Origin: an uncultured Flavobacterium sp.
GTDB taxonomy: Bacteria; Bacteroidota; Bacteroidia; Flavobacteriales; Flavobacteriaceae
Assembly (NCBI RefSeq): GCF_947632075.1
Contig: NZ_CANRNX010000008.1
Coordinates: 1 to 51,177 of the forward strand
Direction: 5' to 3'
Length of the DNA stretch: 51,177 nucleotides
A program made the position numbers and the translations under genes. This document shows positions 28,065-36,393 of this stretch, in pieces. How positions within the stretch are numbered: the first letter of the stretch is position 1; each line of letters starts with the position of its first letter. A model generated the notes under the pieces. It did no database searches. It was not told where the DNA came from and saw only the letters and a program-made list of their open reading frames with translations.

Positions 28065-28083
28065 CAAATATAAAGTAACTTTG
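28065..28083. promoter_or_regulatory. Back-to-back divergent -7 boxes
   Basis: CAAATATA-AAG-TAACTTTG. The left half is a -7 box (TATATTTG) for the minus-strand membrane-protein gene; the right half (28076-28083) is a -7 box for the plus-strand helicase gene. They are separated by 3 bp, so polymerase cannot occupy both at once. The helicase ATG at 28089 would lie at or near the predicted start of transcription. Confidence 0.6.
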
Positions 28084-28088
28084 CAGTT

Positions 28089-29399
28089 ATGGAAATAACA
28101 AAAATACTTCAAAATTTAAATATAGAAACGTTAAATGTTATGCAATCTGAAGTTTTAGCAGCTTCAGAAAAGAAAGATAACATTATATTGCTTTCACCTA
28201 CAGGTTCAGGAAAAACTTTGGCTTTTCTTTTACCAATTCTTTCTAAACTTCAAGAAAATATAACAACAGTACAAGCAGTTGTTATTGTTCCGTCTCGAGA
28301 ACTTGCTTTGCAAATTGAAGATGTTTTTAAAAAAATGAGAACTTCTTTTAAAATTAATACATGTTATGGTGGTCATTCAACTAAAATAGAAGTAAATAAT
28401 TTTAAAAATCCGCCAGCAATTTTAGTAGGAACTCCTGGGCGAATTGCATTTCACATTCGTGAAAATAATATTAGCGTAAAAAATGTTTCTTCTTTTGTTT
28501 TAGATGAATTTGATAAAGCTTTAGAGATGGGTTTTCAGAATGATATGGAATTTATCATTCAATCTTTTAAGAAAGTTTCATTTAGAATGTTAACTTCTGC
28601 AACCAATTTAAAAAAGATTCCTGATTTTACAGGTATTGAAAATCCTGAACGTATTCAGTTTTTAAAAAATGAAGAAGCTATTCCAGATTTATCGTTTAAG
28701 AAAGTTGTTTCGAAATCTGAAGAAAAGTTAGAAACAGTTATTAAGTTAGTTGGGAAAATTGGAAAAGAGACTGTTGTGATTTTTTGTAATCACCGAGATG
28801 CTGTTGATCGAATTAGTGAAGTTTTAACTAAAAAAGGAGTTTCTAACGGATGTTTTCATGGTGGTTTGGAACAAGCTGATAGAGAACGTGCTTTAATGAA
28901 ATTTAGAAATAAAAGTTCTCGTGTTTTAATTACCACTGATTTAGCTGCTCGAGGTTTGGATATTCCTGAAATTGGACATGTGATTCATTATCAAATTCCT
29001 GATAAAGAAGATGCTTTTATTCACAGAAATGGAAGAACTGCAAGGATGAAAGCAAAAGGAACGGTTTATGTGATGATAACCAATGAAGAGCATTTTGATT
29101 TTATTGATCTGGATATGGAAATTGAAGATTTGTCAGGAAAATATAAAATAGAAAACGCAACTGATTTTAAAACAATTTATATCAGTGCAGGGAAAAAAGA
29201 TAAGGTTAATAAAGTTGATATAGTTGGATATTTAATTAAAACAGGTGGTTTAAATAAAGATGATATTGGCTTGATAGAAGTAAAAGATAATCAATCTTTT
29301 GTTGCAGTTTCAAGCTATAAAATAAAAAGTTTATTATCAAGTTTAGAAAATACAAAACTCAAAAACAAAAAAGTAAAGATTGACTTGGCTCGCGAATAA
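28089..29399 (+). CDS. DEAD-box RNA helicase with DbpA-like RNA-binding domain
   Basis: 436 residues. Helicase core motifs are Walker A SPTGSGKT, PSRELALQ, GTPGR, motif II DEFD (Phe in place of Ala of DEAD), TSAT, and motif VI HRNGRTARM. The last ~75 residues (from KKDKVNKVDIVGYLIKTGGL to KKVKIDLARE) match the DbpA C-terminal RNA-binding domain, which in E. coli DbpA recognises hairpin 92 of 23S rRNA. A role in large-subunit assembly is inferred. DEFD variants occur in Bacteroidetes helicases. Confidence 0.92.
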   Translation: MEITKILQNLNIETLNVMQSEVLAASEKKDNIILLSPTGSGKTLAFLLPILSKLQENITTVQAVVIVPSRELALQIEDVFKKMRTSFKINTCYGGHSTKIEVNNFKNPPAILVGTPGRIAFHIRENNISVKNVSSFVLDEFDKALEMGFQNDMEFIIQSFKKVSFRMLTSATNLKKIPDFTGIENPERIQFLKNEEAIPDLSFKKVVSKSEEKLETVIKLVGKIGKETVVIFCNHRDAVDRISEVLTKKGVSNGCFHGGLEQADRERALMKFRNKSSRVLITTDLAARGLDIPEIGHVIHYQIPDKEDAFIHRNGRTARMKAKGTVYVMITNEEHFDFIDLDMEIEDLSGKYKIENATDFKTIYISAGKKDKVNKVDIVGYLIKTGGLNKDDIGLIEVKDNQSFVAVSSYKIKSLLSSLENTKLKNKKVKIDLARE

Positions 29400-29402
29400 A
29401 TA

Positions 29403-29438
29403 AAAAAGAATTAGTTTTTAAAGCTAATTCCTTTTTTT
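29403..29438. terminator. Terminator after the DbpA-like helicase gene
   Basis: Inverted repeat GAATTAG / CTAATTC (29408-29414, 29424-29430) flanked by A and T runs, between convergent genes. Confidence 0.75.
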
Positions 29439-30154
29439 TATTTTACAATTTGTATATCTCCACTTCCTTTTACATCTTTTTGTACATTAGATGGGTTTCC
29501 GTAAACTTTTATATCACCAGAGCCTTTTACAGTAGCACTAACATTTGTTGATGTTGACGATTCAATATCACCAGAACCATTTACATTTAAATTGCTTGAA
29601 ACTGCATTTAAGTTTTTAGCTTTGATATCGCCACTTCCTTTAACTTGCGCGTTAAAACGGTTGGTTTTGCCTTTTAATTTAATATCACCAGATCCCATTA
29701 CTTCTGCATTAAGATTCTGATTGTTTATGTTTAATGAAATATCTCCTGAACCTTCAACTGAAATATTCAAATTTTCATCTGTAAATAAATGATCGCCATA
29801 GATATCACCAGAACCTCTTAAAGCAATTTTAGAAACATCTTCAATTGGAACAATAACTTTGATACCTTTCTTAGTTTTATATGATTTACCGTCTTTGAAC
29901 TTGATTGTTAGTTTGTTGTTTTCTACTTTAGTTTCAATAAACGGAATAAGATTTGATTCGGCCTGAATTTGTAAATTACCTTCTTTCCCTTGAATTAATT
30001 CAACATCGGGTGATCCAATTAATGTAATCTGATCGTAAGTTTCTGTTTTTCTATTCTCAGTAATTACGTTACCATTTCCTTCGATTATTTTTTGAGCAAA
30101 TGCACTTATACTTATTGTACATAAAGCAAAAAGTGTAAAAAATATTTTTTTCAT
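29438..30154 (-). CDS. GIN-domain (DUF2807) secreted protein
   Basis: 238 residues with a signal peptide (MKKIFFTLFALCTISISAFAQ). The mature part is a right-handed beta-helix-like DUF2807/GIN domain. Seven copies of the pentad GSGDI, about 18-20 residues apart, run from about residue 115 to the C-terminus; an eighth place has GSPDV. Such proteins are common in Flavobacteria as periplasmic or surface proteins; function is unknown. The start at MKKIFF is chosen because the 15-residue upstream extension lacks signal character and overlaps the terminator region of the ZIP gene. Confidence 0.85.
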   Translation of the reverse strand: MKKIFFTLFALCTISISAFAQKIIEGNGNVITENRKTETYDQITLIGSPDVELIQGKEGNLQIQAESNLIPFIETKVENNKLTIKFKDGKSYKTKKGIKVIVPIEDVSKIALRGSGDIYGDHLFTDENLNISVEGSGDISLNINNQNLNAEVMGSGDIKLKGKTNRFNAQVKGSGDIKAKNLNAVSSNLNVNGSGDIESSTSTNVSATVKGSGDIKVYGNPSNVQKDVKGSGDIQIVK

Positions 30155-30188
30155 AATTTTTATTTTAATTAAAGATAATGAAAATAAA

Positions 30189-30220
30189 AAAAATCTCAAA
30201 TATAGTATTTTGAGATTTTT
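30189..30220 (-). terminator. Terminator of the methyltransferase-ZIP operon
   Basis: Inverted repeat AAAAATCTCAAA / TTTGAGATTTTT (30189-30200, 30209-30220) with an 8-base loop, six bases after the ZIP stop on the minus strand. Confidence 0.8.
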
Positions 30221-30225
30221 GTATT

Positions 30226-31035
30226 TTAGATGAAATAGCCTAAAGCAATTCCTAATATAATAGCTAAGAGTTTTGTTAAATTAAATTTGTGGCCCTCGCT
30301 ACTTTCAAAAATAATTGTAGATGAAATGTGAAATAAAATTCCTACAACAAGTGCTGATATTTCGGTATAATAATTTGATAAGAAACTAAAATATTCTGAA
30401 GCTAAAGTTCCAATCGGTGTCATAATTGAAAATATCATCATAAAGAAAAAGATGCTTCTTTTATTAAGTTCTGCCTGAATGAAAAACGAGGTTAAAATTA
30501 TAGCAATTGGTAAATGATGAATCGCTATTCCTAAGGCTAAATTGTTCTGAACACTTAAAGGCATTCCTTCTAATAAAGCATGTAAGCTTAAACTTATGAA
30601 TAAAACCCACGGGATTTTAGATAACTTTTCATGAATATGAACGTGTCCGTGTTCTGCACCTCTTGAAAAGTATTCTAATATTATTTGAAATACAATTCCA
30701 ATCATAATAAATAAAGCAATATTTTTTAAAGTGCCATGATTGTGATTGTGTTCTGCTACATTACCTTCGTGGTGTTCGTGATCGTGTACTTCTGCAATTT
30801 CTTCAGTATGATGGTGGTGAGCATGTTCTAAATTATTTACCAGTTCCAATCTAACTTCCTTTTCAATTTCATGATAATATACTTCAGGTAGTAAATGTGA
30901 AACCGTAATGGTTAATAAGAACGCACCACTAAAAGCTAAAAGTAACTTTAGATTACGTTTGTTTTTAGGCTGAATAAAAATTGCAATTAAATAACCTAAA
31001 ATGATTGATAAAAAAGGTAATAGGTATATTAGCAT
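30226..31035 (-). CDS. ZIP family metal transporter
   Basis: 269 residues with about eight membrane helices and a His-rich cytoplasmic loop near residues 73-105 (runs such as HAHHHHTEE and HDHEHHEGN). The helix IPWVLFISLSLHALLEGMPL and the following LALGIAIHHLPIAIILT contain the ZIP metal-site histidines and Glu (HALLEG, HHLP). It probably imports Zn or Fe. The start lies one base after the methyltransferase stop, so both are co-transcribed. Confidence 0.92.
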   Translation of the reverse strand: MLIYLLPFLSIILGYLIAIFIQPKNKRNLKLLLAFSGAFLLTITVSHLLPEVYYHEIEKEVRLELVNNLEHAHHHHTEEIAEVHDHEHHEGNVAEHNHNHGTLKNIALFIMIGIVFQIILEYFSRGAEHGHVHIHEKLSKIPWVLFISLSLHALLEGMPLSVQNNLALGIAIHHLPIAIILTSFFIQAELNKRSIFFFMMIFSIMTPIGTLASEYFSFLSNYYTEISALVVGILFHISSTIIFESSEGHKFNLTKLLAIILGIALGYFI

Positions 31036-31036
31036 T

Positions 31037-31768
31037 TTATTTGAAAATCATAATTAAACGATCAGATTCTTCTTTATGAAATTTTTGAAGTTTATAGTTT
31101 CCAAAAGTATCAAGTAGGAAAATACCAGCTTCATCCATCATTTTTTCAAAATCGTCAAGAGTTAAAGCACGTACGCGTTCTGTAAAATCAAAAGATTCAC
31201 CATTATCTTCAAATTTAATATTTTTAATAATAAATCCGTCTTCATATTTTCTTGTGATATGAAAATCAATTCCTTCTACTGTTTTAACTTCTGTCGGAAC
31301 TAAATTTTTAATTACTTTTTCTACATTCATAAAATCTAAAACAGCCAAACCGTATTCATTTAGACTTTCTTGAATTGCTTTAAGAGTAACTAAATTATCT
31401 TTTTCGTTTGGAAAGTATCCAAAACTTGTAAATAAATTTAAAATTGTATCAAACTTTTCAACAAATGGTTCGCGCATATCATGAACCACAAATTTTAAGT
31501 TTTCATTTTCGTATTGTTTAGCATAATTAATGCTGTTTGCAGATAAATCTGCACCAATTACGTTATGACCTAATTTATTTAAATAAATTGAATGACGTCC
31601 GCGACCACAAGCTAAATCTAACACCTTTGCATCTTCTGCAATATTTAAGTATTGATTTAAATTATCTATAAACAATTGGGCTTCTTCGTGATCTCTATCT
31701 TTGTATAATATATGATAATATGGTGTGTCAAACCATGAGGCGTACCAAGTATTTTTTTCTTTGAGCAT
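31037..31768 (-). CDS. Class I SAM-dependent methyltransferase
   Basis: 243 residues. Motif I VLDLACGRGRHSIYL near residue 54 and GADLSANSINYAK (motif II, acidic ribose-binding residue) define the SAM-binding Rossmann fold. The N-terminal WYASWFDTPYYHILYKDRD is the pattern of a widespread Bacteroidetes methyltransferase of unknown substrate. First gene of an operon with the ZIP transporter. The -7 box TATTTTTG at 31795-31802 (minus) is part of a symmetric divergent promoter. Confidence 0.88.
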   Translation of the reverse strand: MLKEKNTWYASWFDTPYYHILYKDRDHEEAQLFIDNLNQYLNIAEDAKVLDLACGRGRHSIYLNKLGHNVIGADLSANSINYAKQYENENLKFVVHDMREPFVEKFDTILNLFTSFGYFPNEKDNLVTLKAIQESLNEYGLAVLDFMNVEKVIKNLVPTEVKTVEGIDFHITRKYEDGFIIKNIKFEDNGESFDFTERVRALTLDDFEKMMDEAGIFLLDTFGNYKLQKFHKEESDRLIMIFK

Positions 31769-31794
31769 GGTGTGTATTATTTTTTTATAACATG

Positions 31795-31813
31795 CAAAAA
31801 TAAGTTATTTTTG
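31795..31813. promoter_or_regulatory. Symmetric divergent promoter (back-to-back -7 boxes)
   Basis: CAAAAATA-AGT-TATTTTTG, a perfect inverted repeat with 8-bp arms. The left arm is a -7 box for the minus-strand methyltransferase-ZIP operon, the right arm (31806-31813) for the plus-strand RlmL-like operon. Same 19-bp geometry as 28065-28083. Confidence 0.6.
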
Positions 31814-31862
31814 TAGATATAATAAATTTAATTTTTGATTCCTTAAGGAAGGGAATATTTAT

Positions 31863-33026
31863 ATGGAAAATTTTAAAATGGTTGCCAAAACCTTTTTTGG
31901 CTTTGAAGAAGTTTTAGCTAAAGAGCTAAACTTGTTAGGTGCTCAAAAAGTGGAACAAGGTGTTCGAATGGTTAGTTTTTATGGGGACAAAGGTTTTATG
32001 TACAAGGCAAATTTAGCTTTGCGTACAGCTTTAAAAATTTTGAAACCTATTGCTACTTTTAAAGTTTACAACGATCAAAGTTTATATAAAGGAATTCAGA
32101 CTATTAATTGGACAGAAGTTTTTAGAGTGAATCAAACTTTTGTTGTTGATGTAACATTAAATTCCGAACATTTTAACCATTCATTATTTGTTGCATTAAA
32201 AACAAAAGATGCTATTGTAGATCAGTTTAGAGATCAATTGGGTAAACGTCCGGATATTGATAAAGATTATCCAGATCTTCGAATAAACATTCATATTCAA
32301 AACGATATTTGTACAGTTTCATTAGATACTTCTGGAGCTTCTTTACATCATCGTGGTTATAGAACAGCTACCAATTTGGCACCAATTAATGAAGTTTTAG
32401 CTGCCGGAATTTTACTAATGTCGGGGTGGGATGGAAACTCAAATTTTTTAGATCCTATGTGTGGATCTGGAACTTTTTTAGTTGAAGCAGCAATGATTGC
32501 TTGTAACATTCCTGCGAATATTAACAGAAGAGAATTTGCATTTGAAAAATGGAACGATTGGGATAATGATTTATTTGAAAAAATTGAAACTTCGTTATTA
32601 AACAAAACTCGTGAATTCCATTATACAATTTACGGTTATGACAAAGCTCCTTCTGCTGTTATGAAAGCAAAAGGAAACGTAAGAAATGCCAATTTAGAAG
32701 AGTATATTTCTATTAAAGAAGAAAATTTTTTTGATACTGAAAAGCAAACCGAGGGGCCTTTACACATGGTATTTAATCCACCATATGGTGAACGTTTAGA
32801 TATTAATTTAGAACGTTTTTATCGTGAAATTGGGGATACTTTAAAACAAAGTTATCCAGGAACAGATTCTTGGTTTATTACAGGAAATATTGAAGCACTT
32901 AAATTTGTAGGTTTAAAACCTTCAAGAAAAATAAAATTATTTAACGGAAAGTTAGAATCTCGTTTAGTTAAATACGAAATGTATGCAGGAAGTAAACGTA
33001 CTAAATTTCAAAATAAAGAAGCATAA
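31863..33026 (+). CDS. THUMP-domain class I RNA methyltransferase (RlmL N-half type)
   Basis: 387 residues. The N-terminal THUMP domain (about 1-155, starting KTFFGFEEVLAKEL) binds RNA. The Rossmann domain has motif I DPMCGSGTFLVEAAMIA, GYDKAPSAVMKAK and the N6/N2-methylase catalytic NPPYGERL. This corresponds to the N-terminal half of E. coli RlmL, which makes m2G2445 in 23S rRNA; the target here is inferred. Its stop overlaps the next start as TAATG. Confidence 0.93.
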   Translation: MENFKMVAKTFFGFEEVLAKELNLLGAQKVEQGVRMVSFYGDKGFMYKANLALRTALKILKPIATFKVYNDQSLYKGIQTINWTEVFRVNQTFVVDVTLNSEHFNHSLFVALKTKDAIVDQFRDQLGKRPDIDKDYPDLRINIHIQNDICTVSLDTSGASLHHRGYRTATNLAPINEVLAAGILLMSGWDGNSNFLDPMCGSGTFLVEAAMIACNIPANINRREFAFEKWNDWDNDLFEKIETSLLNKTREFHYTIYGYDKAPSAVMKAKGNVRNANLEEYISIKEENFFDTEKQTEGPLHMVFNPPYGERLDINLERFYREIGDTLKQSYPGTDSWFITGNIEALKFVGLKPSRKIKLFNGKLESRLVKYEMYAGSKRTKFQNKEA

Positions 33027-33262
33027 TGAGTAAAAAAACAAAAGTTTTTATAGCCCAATTTTTAAGTTTTGCGGTATTATTTATTATCGGAAGGTATGGG
33101 TTTGAATTTATAACTGGTTCTGCATCTATGTGGCTTTCTTTAGGGGCTGCGGTTTTTGCAACAATTTTTGCTCCGCAATTTAAGGTGTTTGACACTCAAG
33201 CAGGTCAAAAAGTTTATATGCGATGGATTTTCAAAAAGGGAGTTAAAGAACTTAATTGGTAA
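33026..33262 (+). CDS. Small two-helix membrane protein, unknown
   Basis: 78 residues with two hydrophobic helices (about 8-28 and 32-50) and a basic C-terminal tail ending FKKGVKELNW. Start codon overlaps the RlmL-like stop (TAATG), so translation is probably coupled. Small proteins of this kind after rlmL-like genes are common in Flavobacteria; the function is not known. Confidence 0.75.
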   Translation: MSKKTKVFIAQFLSFAVLFIIGRYGFEFITGSASMWLSLGAAVFATIFAPQFKVFDTQAGQKVYMRWIFKKGVKELNW

Positions 33263-33277
33263 TTTATTAAAGAGTAA

Positions 33278-33796
33278 ATGAAGATTGTTTGTTTAATATT
33301 ATTATTGATAACAAGTGTAATTATTCCTGAAACAGCTATAATTTATCCTGCTTTTATTGGTTTTTGCTTTCCAACTAAATTTAAAGATGGAATTAAAAGT
33401 TATATAAATATTTTGCTAAATATCTTTTTAGCATATTTAATCTTGACCTTAGATATTTGTTTCTTGGGATCGGATATTTTATCTAAATCAAAGCTTATTT
33501 ATCTTTTAAAGAAATTTGAATTAGTTGATTTTTATATGTTTTTCTTTTTATCATTCTTCCAACTTTTACTTTTTAAATTCATTTATAAATTAAAAATAAC
33601 CACATTAGATATTTTAATCCATTTTTTCGGATTGTTAGGCATCAATTACTTATCTGAACCTTTGGGAACTCTTTTAATCAAACGAGATCATTTTAGAACT
33701 TTCGAAATGAGTTTGATTTTAATTTTTATATTTTATTCTGTTTATTCTATTTGGAAGGTTGATAATTCAGAAAGTGAAAAAATTATTGAACAATAA
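33278..33796 (+). CDS. Polytopic membrane protein, unknown
   Basis: 172 hydrophobic residues with four or five predicted membrane helices (for example IVCLILLLITSVIIPETAI and FLSFFQLLLFKFIY). No family recognised. It begins 15 bases after the 78-residue gene and is the last gene of that operon, before a terminator. Its bias to Leu/Ile/Lys and AT-rich codons is stronger than in the neighbouring methyltransferase. Confidence 0.7.
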   Translation: MKIVCLILLLITSVIIPETAIIYPAFIGFCFPTKFKDGIKSYINILLNIFLAYLILTLDICFLGSDILSKSKLIYLLKKFELVDFYMFFFLSFFQLLLFKFIYKLKITTLDILIHFFGLLGINYLSEPLGTLLIKRDHFRTFEMSLILIFIFYSVYSIWKVDNSESEKIIEQ

Positions 33797-33826
33797 AAAA
33801 AGGTAGTGAATTACACACTGCCTTTT
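33797..33826 (+). terminator. Terminator of the RlmL-like operon
   Basis: Inverted repeat AAAAGGTAGTG / CACTGCCTTTT (one G-T pair) with a 7-base loop, just after the stop of the 172-residue gene. Confidence 0.8.
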
Positions 33827-33833
33827 CTTATGT

Positions 33834-33868
33834 CTGAAATTATGTAAATCAAACCTGAAATTATGTAA
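33834..33868. repeat. 14-bp direct repeat upstream of the copper ATPase gene
   Basis: CTGAAATTATGTAA occurs at 33834-33847 and again, perfectly, at 33855-33868, an offset of exactly 21 bp (two helical turns). It lies 50-85 bases before the copA ATG and after the terminator of the previous operon. It could be a regulator site or the worn end of an insertion sequence. Confidence 0.6.
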
Positions 33869-33879
33869 CTTTAAATAGT

Positions 33880-33899
33880 GTAAAGCCACGTAACTTTAC
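33880..33899. promoter_or_regulatory. Inverted repeat at the copA promoter
   Basis: GTAAAG-N8-CTTTAC, overlapping a near-consensus -7 box TAACTTTA (33891-33898) that itself repeats an upstream TAACTTTA (33867-33874). Possible operator for copper control; the regulator is not in the window. Confidence 0.4.
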
Positions 33900-33918
33900 C
33901 ATATAAAATAAGTGAACC

Positions 33919-36321
33919 ATGAAAACAAGATATAAAATAAACGAAATGACATGTAGCGGTTGCCAAGCTAAGGTTACTCAGGCTTTGCAATCGGTTACAG
34001 AAAATGTTGAGGTGCATTTGAATCCTGCTGAAGCCGTAATTGAATCTAAAAATAAATTTACGTTAGAAGAACTTCAACACGCACTTTCTCATAAAGGACC
34101 GTACACTATTCAAGAAATTTTTGTTCAAGCAGATGGTACTGAAACCTATTCAGAAATTGCACATCAAGCCATTCACAGTTCCGATAAACATAACGAAACG
34201 CCAAAGAATTTAGAACATTTGGCTGGTAAATATTATTGTCCCATGTTATGCGAAGGCGATAAGGTTTACGATAGCAATGTGGGGTGCCCGATTTGTGGAA
34301 TGGATTTAGTTAAAATTGGTGGAAATCTAAATGATAATGAAGAAGTAAATCATCTTAAAAAACTATTTTATCAATCGCTAATTATAACCATTCCGGTTCT
34401 TATCATTGCCATGTTTGGAATGAATCACGATAGTTTTATCTACAATATTATTCCATTTAAAATAGGTATTTGGTTGCAATTTATTGGCACAACTGCGGTT
34501 TTATATTTAGGAAGAAATTATTTAAAACGCGCTTGGATTTCTTTTAAAACTTGGAATTTAAACATGTTTAGTTTAATTGGATTAGGAGCAATTGCAGCTT
34601 ATTTATTTTCATTTTATGTGATATTAAATCCATCTCAATTTAATACTTCAGAACATTTACCCATATATTTTGAAAGCGTTGCCGTTATTTTTACTTTAAT
34701 GATTCTTGGCCAATGGTTAGAAGCGCAAGCACATCAAAAAACAAAATCATCATTAGAACATTTATTGAATCTGGTTCCTCAAAAAGCAACGGTTTTAATT
34801 AACGGAAATCCTTCTGAAATCGACATCGATAAAGTTCAAATTAATGATGAATTATTAGTGAAACCTGGAGAAAAAATTCCCGTAGATGGAATCATTTTAA
34901 CTGGAGCAACTTCTATAAACGAAGCTTTGTTAACAGGAGAACCACTTCCGGTTGAAAAAAAGATTAATGATAAAGTTTTGGCCGGAAGTATAAATACAGA
35001 TCAATCTTTTACCATGAAAGCCGTAGAAATTGGTCAATCTACAACTATTGCCAAAATCATAGAAATGGTAAACAAAGCGAGTTTGTCTCGTGCTCCAATT
35101 CAACGATTAGCCGATTCAATTTCTGGATATTTCGTTCCGGTTGTAATTTTTATAGCCGTACTAACTTTCTTCTTTTGGAGCTATTTTTCTATGGAAGCTT
35201 CTTGGTTATTTGGTTTACAAAATGCCATAGCAGTTTTAATCATTGCGTGTCCGTGTGCTTTAGGTTTAGCAACTCCGGTTTCTATTTCAATGGGAATTGG
35301 TAAAGGCGCACAATATGGCATCTTAATAAAAAAAGCCGAAGCTTTAGAATTACTTGAGAAAACCAATGTAGTAATAACAGATAAAACTGGTACGTTAACT
35401 GAAGGAAAGCCATCTTTAGAAGAAATTATTCCGTTGCAAGATTTTTCAGAAAAAGAGTTAGTTAAATTAACTGCTCAATTAAACGCAAGCAGTGAACATC
35501 CGATTGCAAAAGCTTTTAAAGACAAAGCGGTTCTTTATCATTTAGAAATTAAGCCTTCTAAAATGGTTGCGAATATTGCTGGTAAAGGTATTCAAGGAAT
35601 GATTGATTCTAGAAAAGTTTTATTAGGAAATGAAGCTCTTTTAAATCAGAATAATATTTTGGTTTCAGATGCTATTAAAAAGCAAGTCAACCAAATTCAA
35701 GATTTAGGAAAAACGGTTTCTTACGTTGTTGTAAATACTGAAATTGTTGGTTTGGCTGTAATTCATGATGCAGTTAAACCAGATGTTATTGAAACGATCA
35801 ATTTCCTTCACGGTAAAAATATTGAAGTAATTATGCTAACTGGAGATCACAAAAAAACAGCTGAAGCTATTGCAAAACAAATTGGAATTGATAAAGTGTT
35901 CGCACAACAACTTCCAGAAGATAAACTACGTATGATTGAGCAAATTCAGGCTGAAAGAAAAGTGATTTCGATGATTGGTGACGGTATTAACGATGCACCT
36001 GCTTTAGCTAAAGCTGATATTGGAATTGCTATGGGAAGTGGATCTGATTTGGCCCAAGATTTTTCGAAAATTACCTTGTTGAATAATTCTTTTTCTAATG
36101 TTGAAAAATCAATTCGTTTAAGTGAAAAGGTAATTCAAAACATCAAACAAAATTTATTTTTCGCCTTTGTTTACAACGTAATAGGAATTGCAATCGCAGC
36201 CGGAGTTTTGTATTCAACCACCGGAACCTTACTTTCTCCAATGGTTGCAGCTTTGGCCATGTGCTTGAGTTCTGTTTCTGTAATCGCTAATGCATTAAGA
36301 CTTAGACAATTTAAAATGTAA
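33919..36321 (+). CDS. copA: Copper-translocating P-type ATPase
   Basis: 800-residue P1B-type ATPase that exports Cu(I). The N-terminal HMA domain has MTCSGC (Cys12, Cys15). A heavy-metal-binding domain (YYCPMLCEGDK...GCPICGMDLV, about 105-132) follows, then eight membrane helices. The ion path is CPC (Cys444, Cys446) in IIACPCALGLATP; the phosphorylated Asp488 is in DKTGTLTEG; SEHPIAKAF is the family HP motif; GDGINDAPALAKADIGIAMG closes the ATP domain. Length and order are typical of Bacteroidetes CopA with a CXXC HMA plus heavy-metal domain. No CopZ or CueR neighbour. Confidence 0.96.
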   Translation: MKTRYKINEMTCSGCQAKVTQALQSVTENVEVHLNPAEAVIESKNKFTLEELQHALSHKGPYTIQEIFVQADGTETYSEIAHQAIHSSDKHNETPKNLEHLAGKYYCPMLCEGDKVYDSNVGCPICGMDLVKIGGNLNDNEEVNHLKKLFYQSLIITIPVLIIAMFGMNHDSFIYNIIPFKIGIWLQFIGTTAVLYLGRNYLKRAWISFKTWNLNMFSLIGLGAIAAYLFSFYVILNPSQFNTSEHLPIYFESVAVIFTLMILGQWLEAQAHQKTKSSLEHLLNLVPQKATVLINGNPSEIDIDKVQINDELLVKPGEKIPVDGIILTGATSINEALLTGEPLPVEKKINDKVLAGSINTDQSFTMKAVEIGQSTTIAKIIEMVNKASLSRAPIQRLADSISGYFVPVVIFIAVLTFFFWSYFSMEASWLFGLQNAIAVLIIACPCALGLATPVSISMGIGKGAQYGILIKKAEALELLEKTNVVITDKTGTLTEGKPSLEEIIPLQDFSEKELVKLTAQLNASSEHPIAKAFKDKAVLYHLEIKPSKMVANIAGKGIQGMIDSRKVLLGNEALLNQNNILVSDAIKKQVNQIQDLGKTVSYVVVNTEIVGLAVIHDAVKPDVIETINFLHGKNIEVIMLTGDHKKTAEAIAKQIGIDKVFAQQLPEDKLRMIEQIQAERKVISMIGDGINDAPALAKADIGIAMGSGSDLAQDFSKITLLNNSFSNVEKSIRLSEKVIQNIKQNLFFAFVYNVIGIAIAAGVLYSTTGTLLSPMVAALAMCLSSVSVIANALRLRQFKM

Positions 36322-36393
36322 TTTATATATTTAGATAGTTTTTTTTGTTATTTTTAATATTTACTTGTTTAATTAACTATATGACTAGTAATT

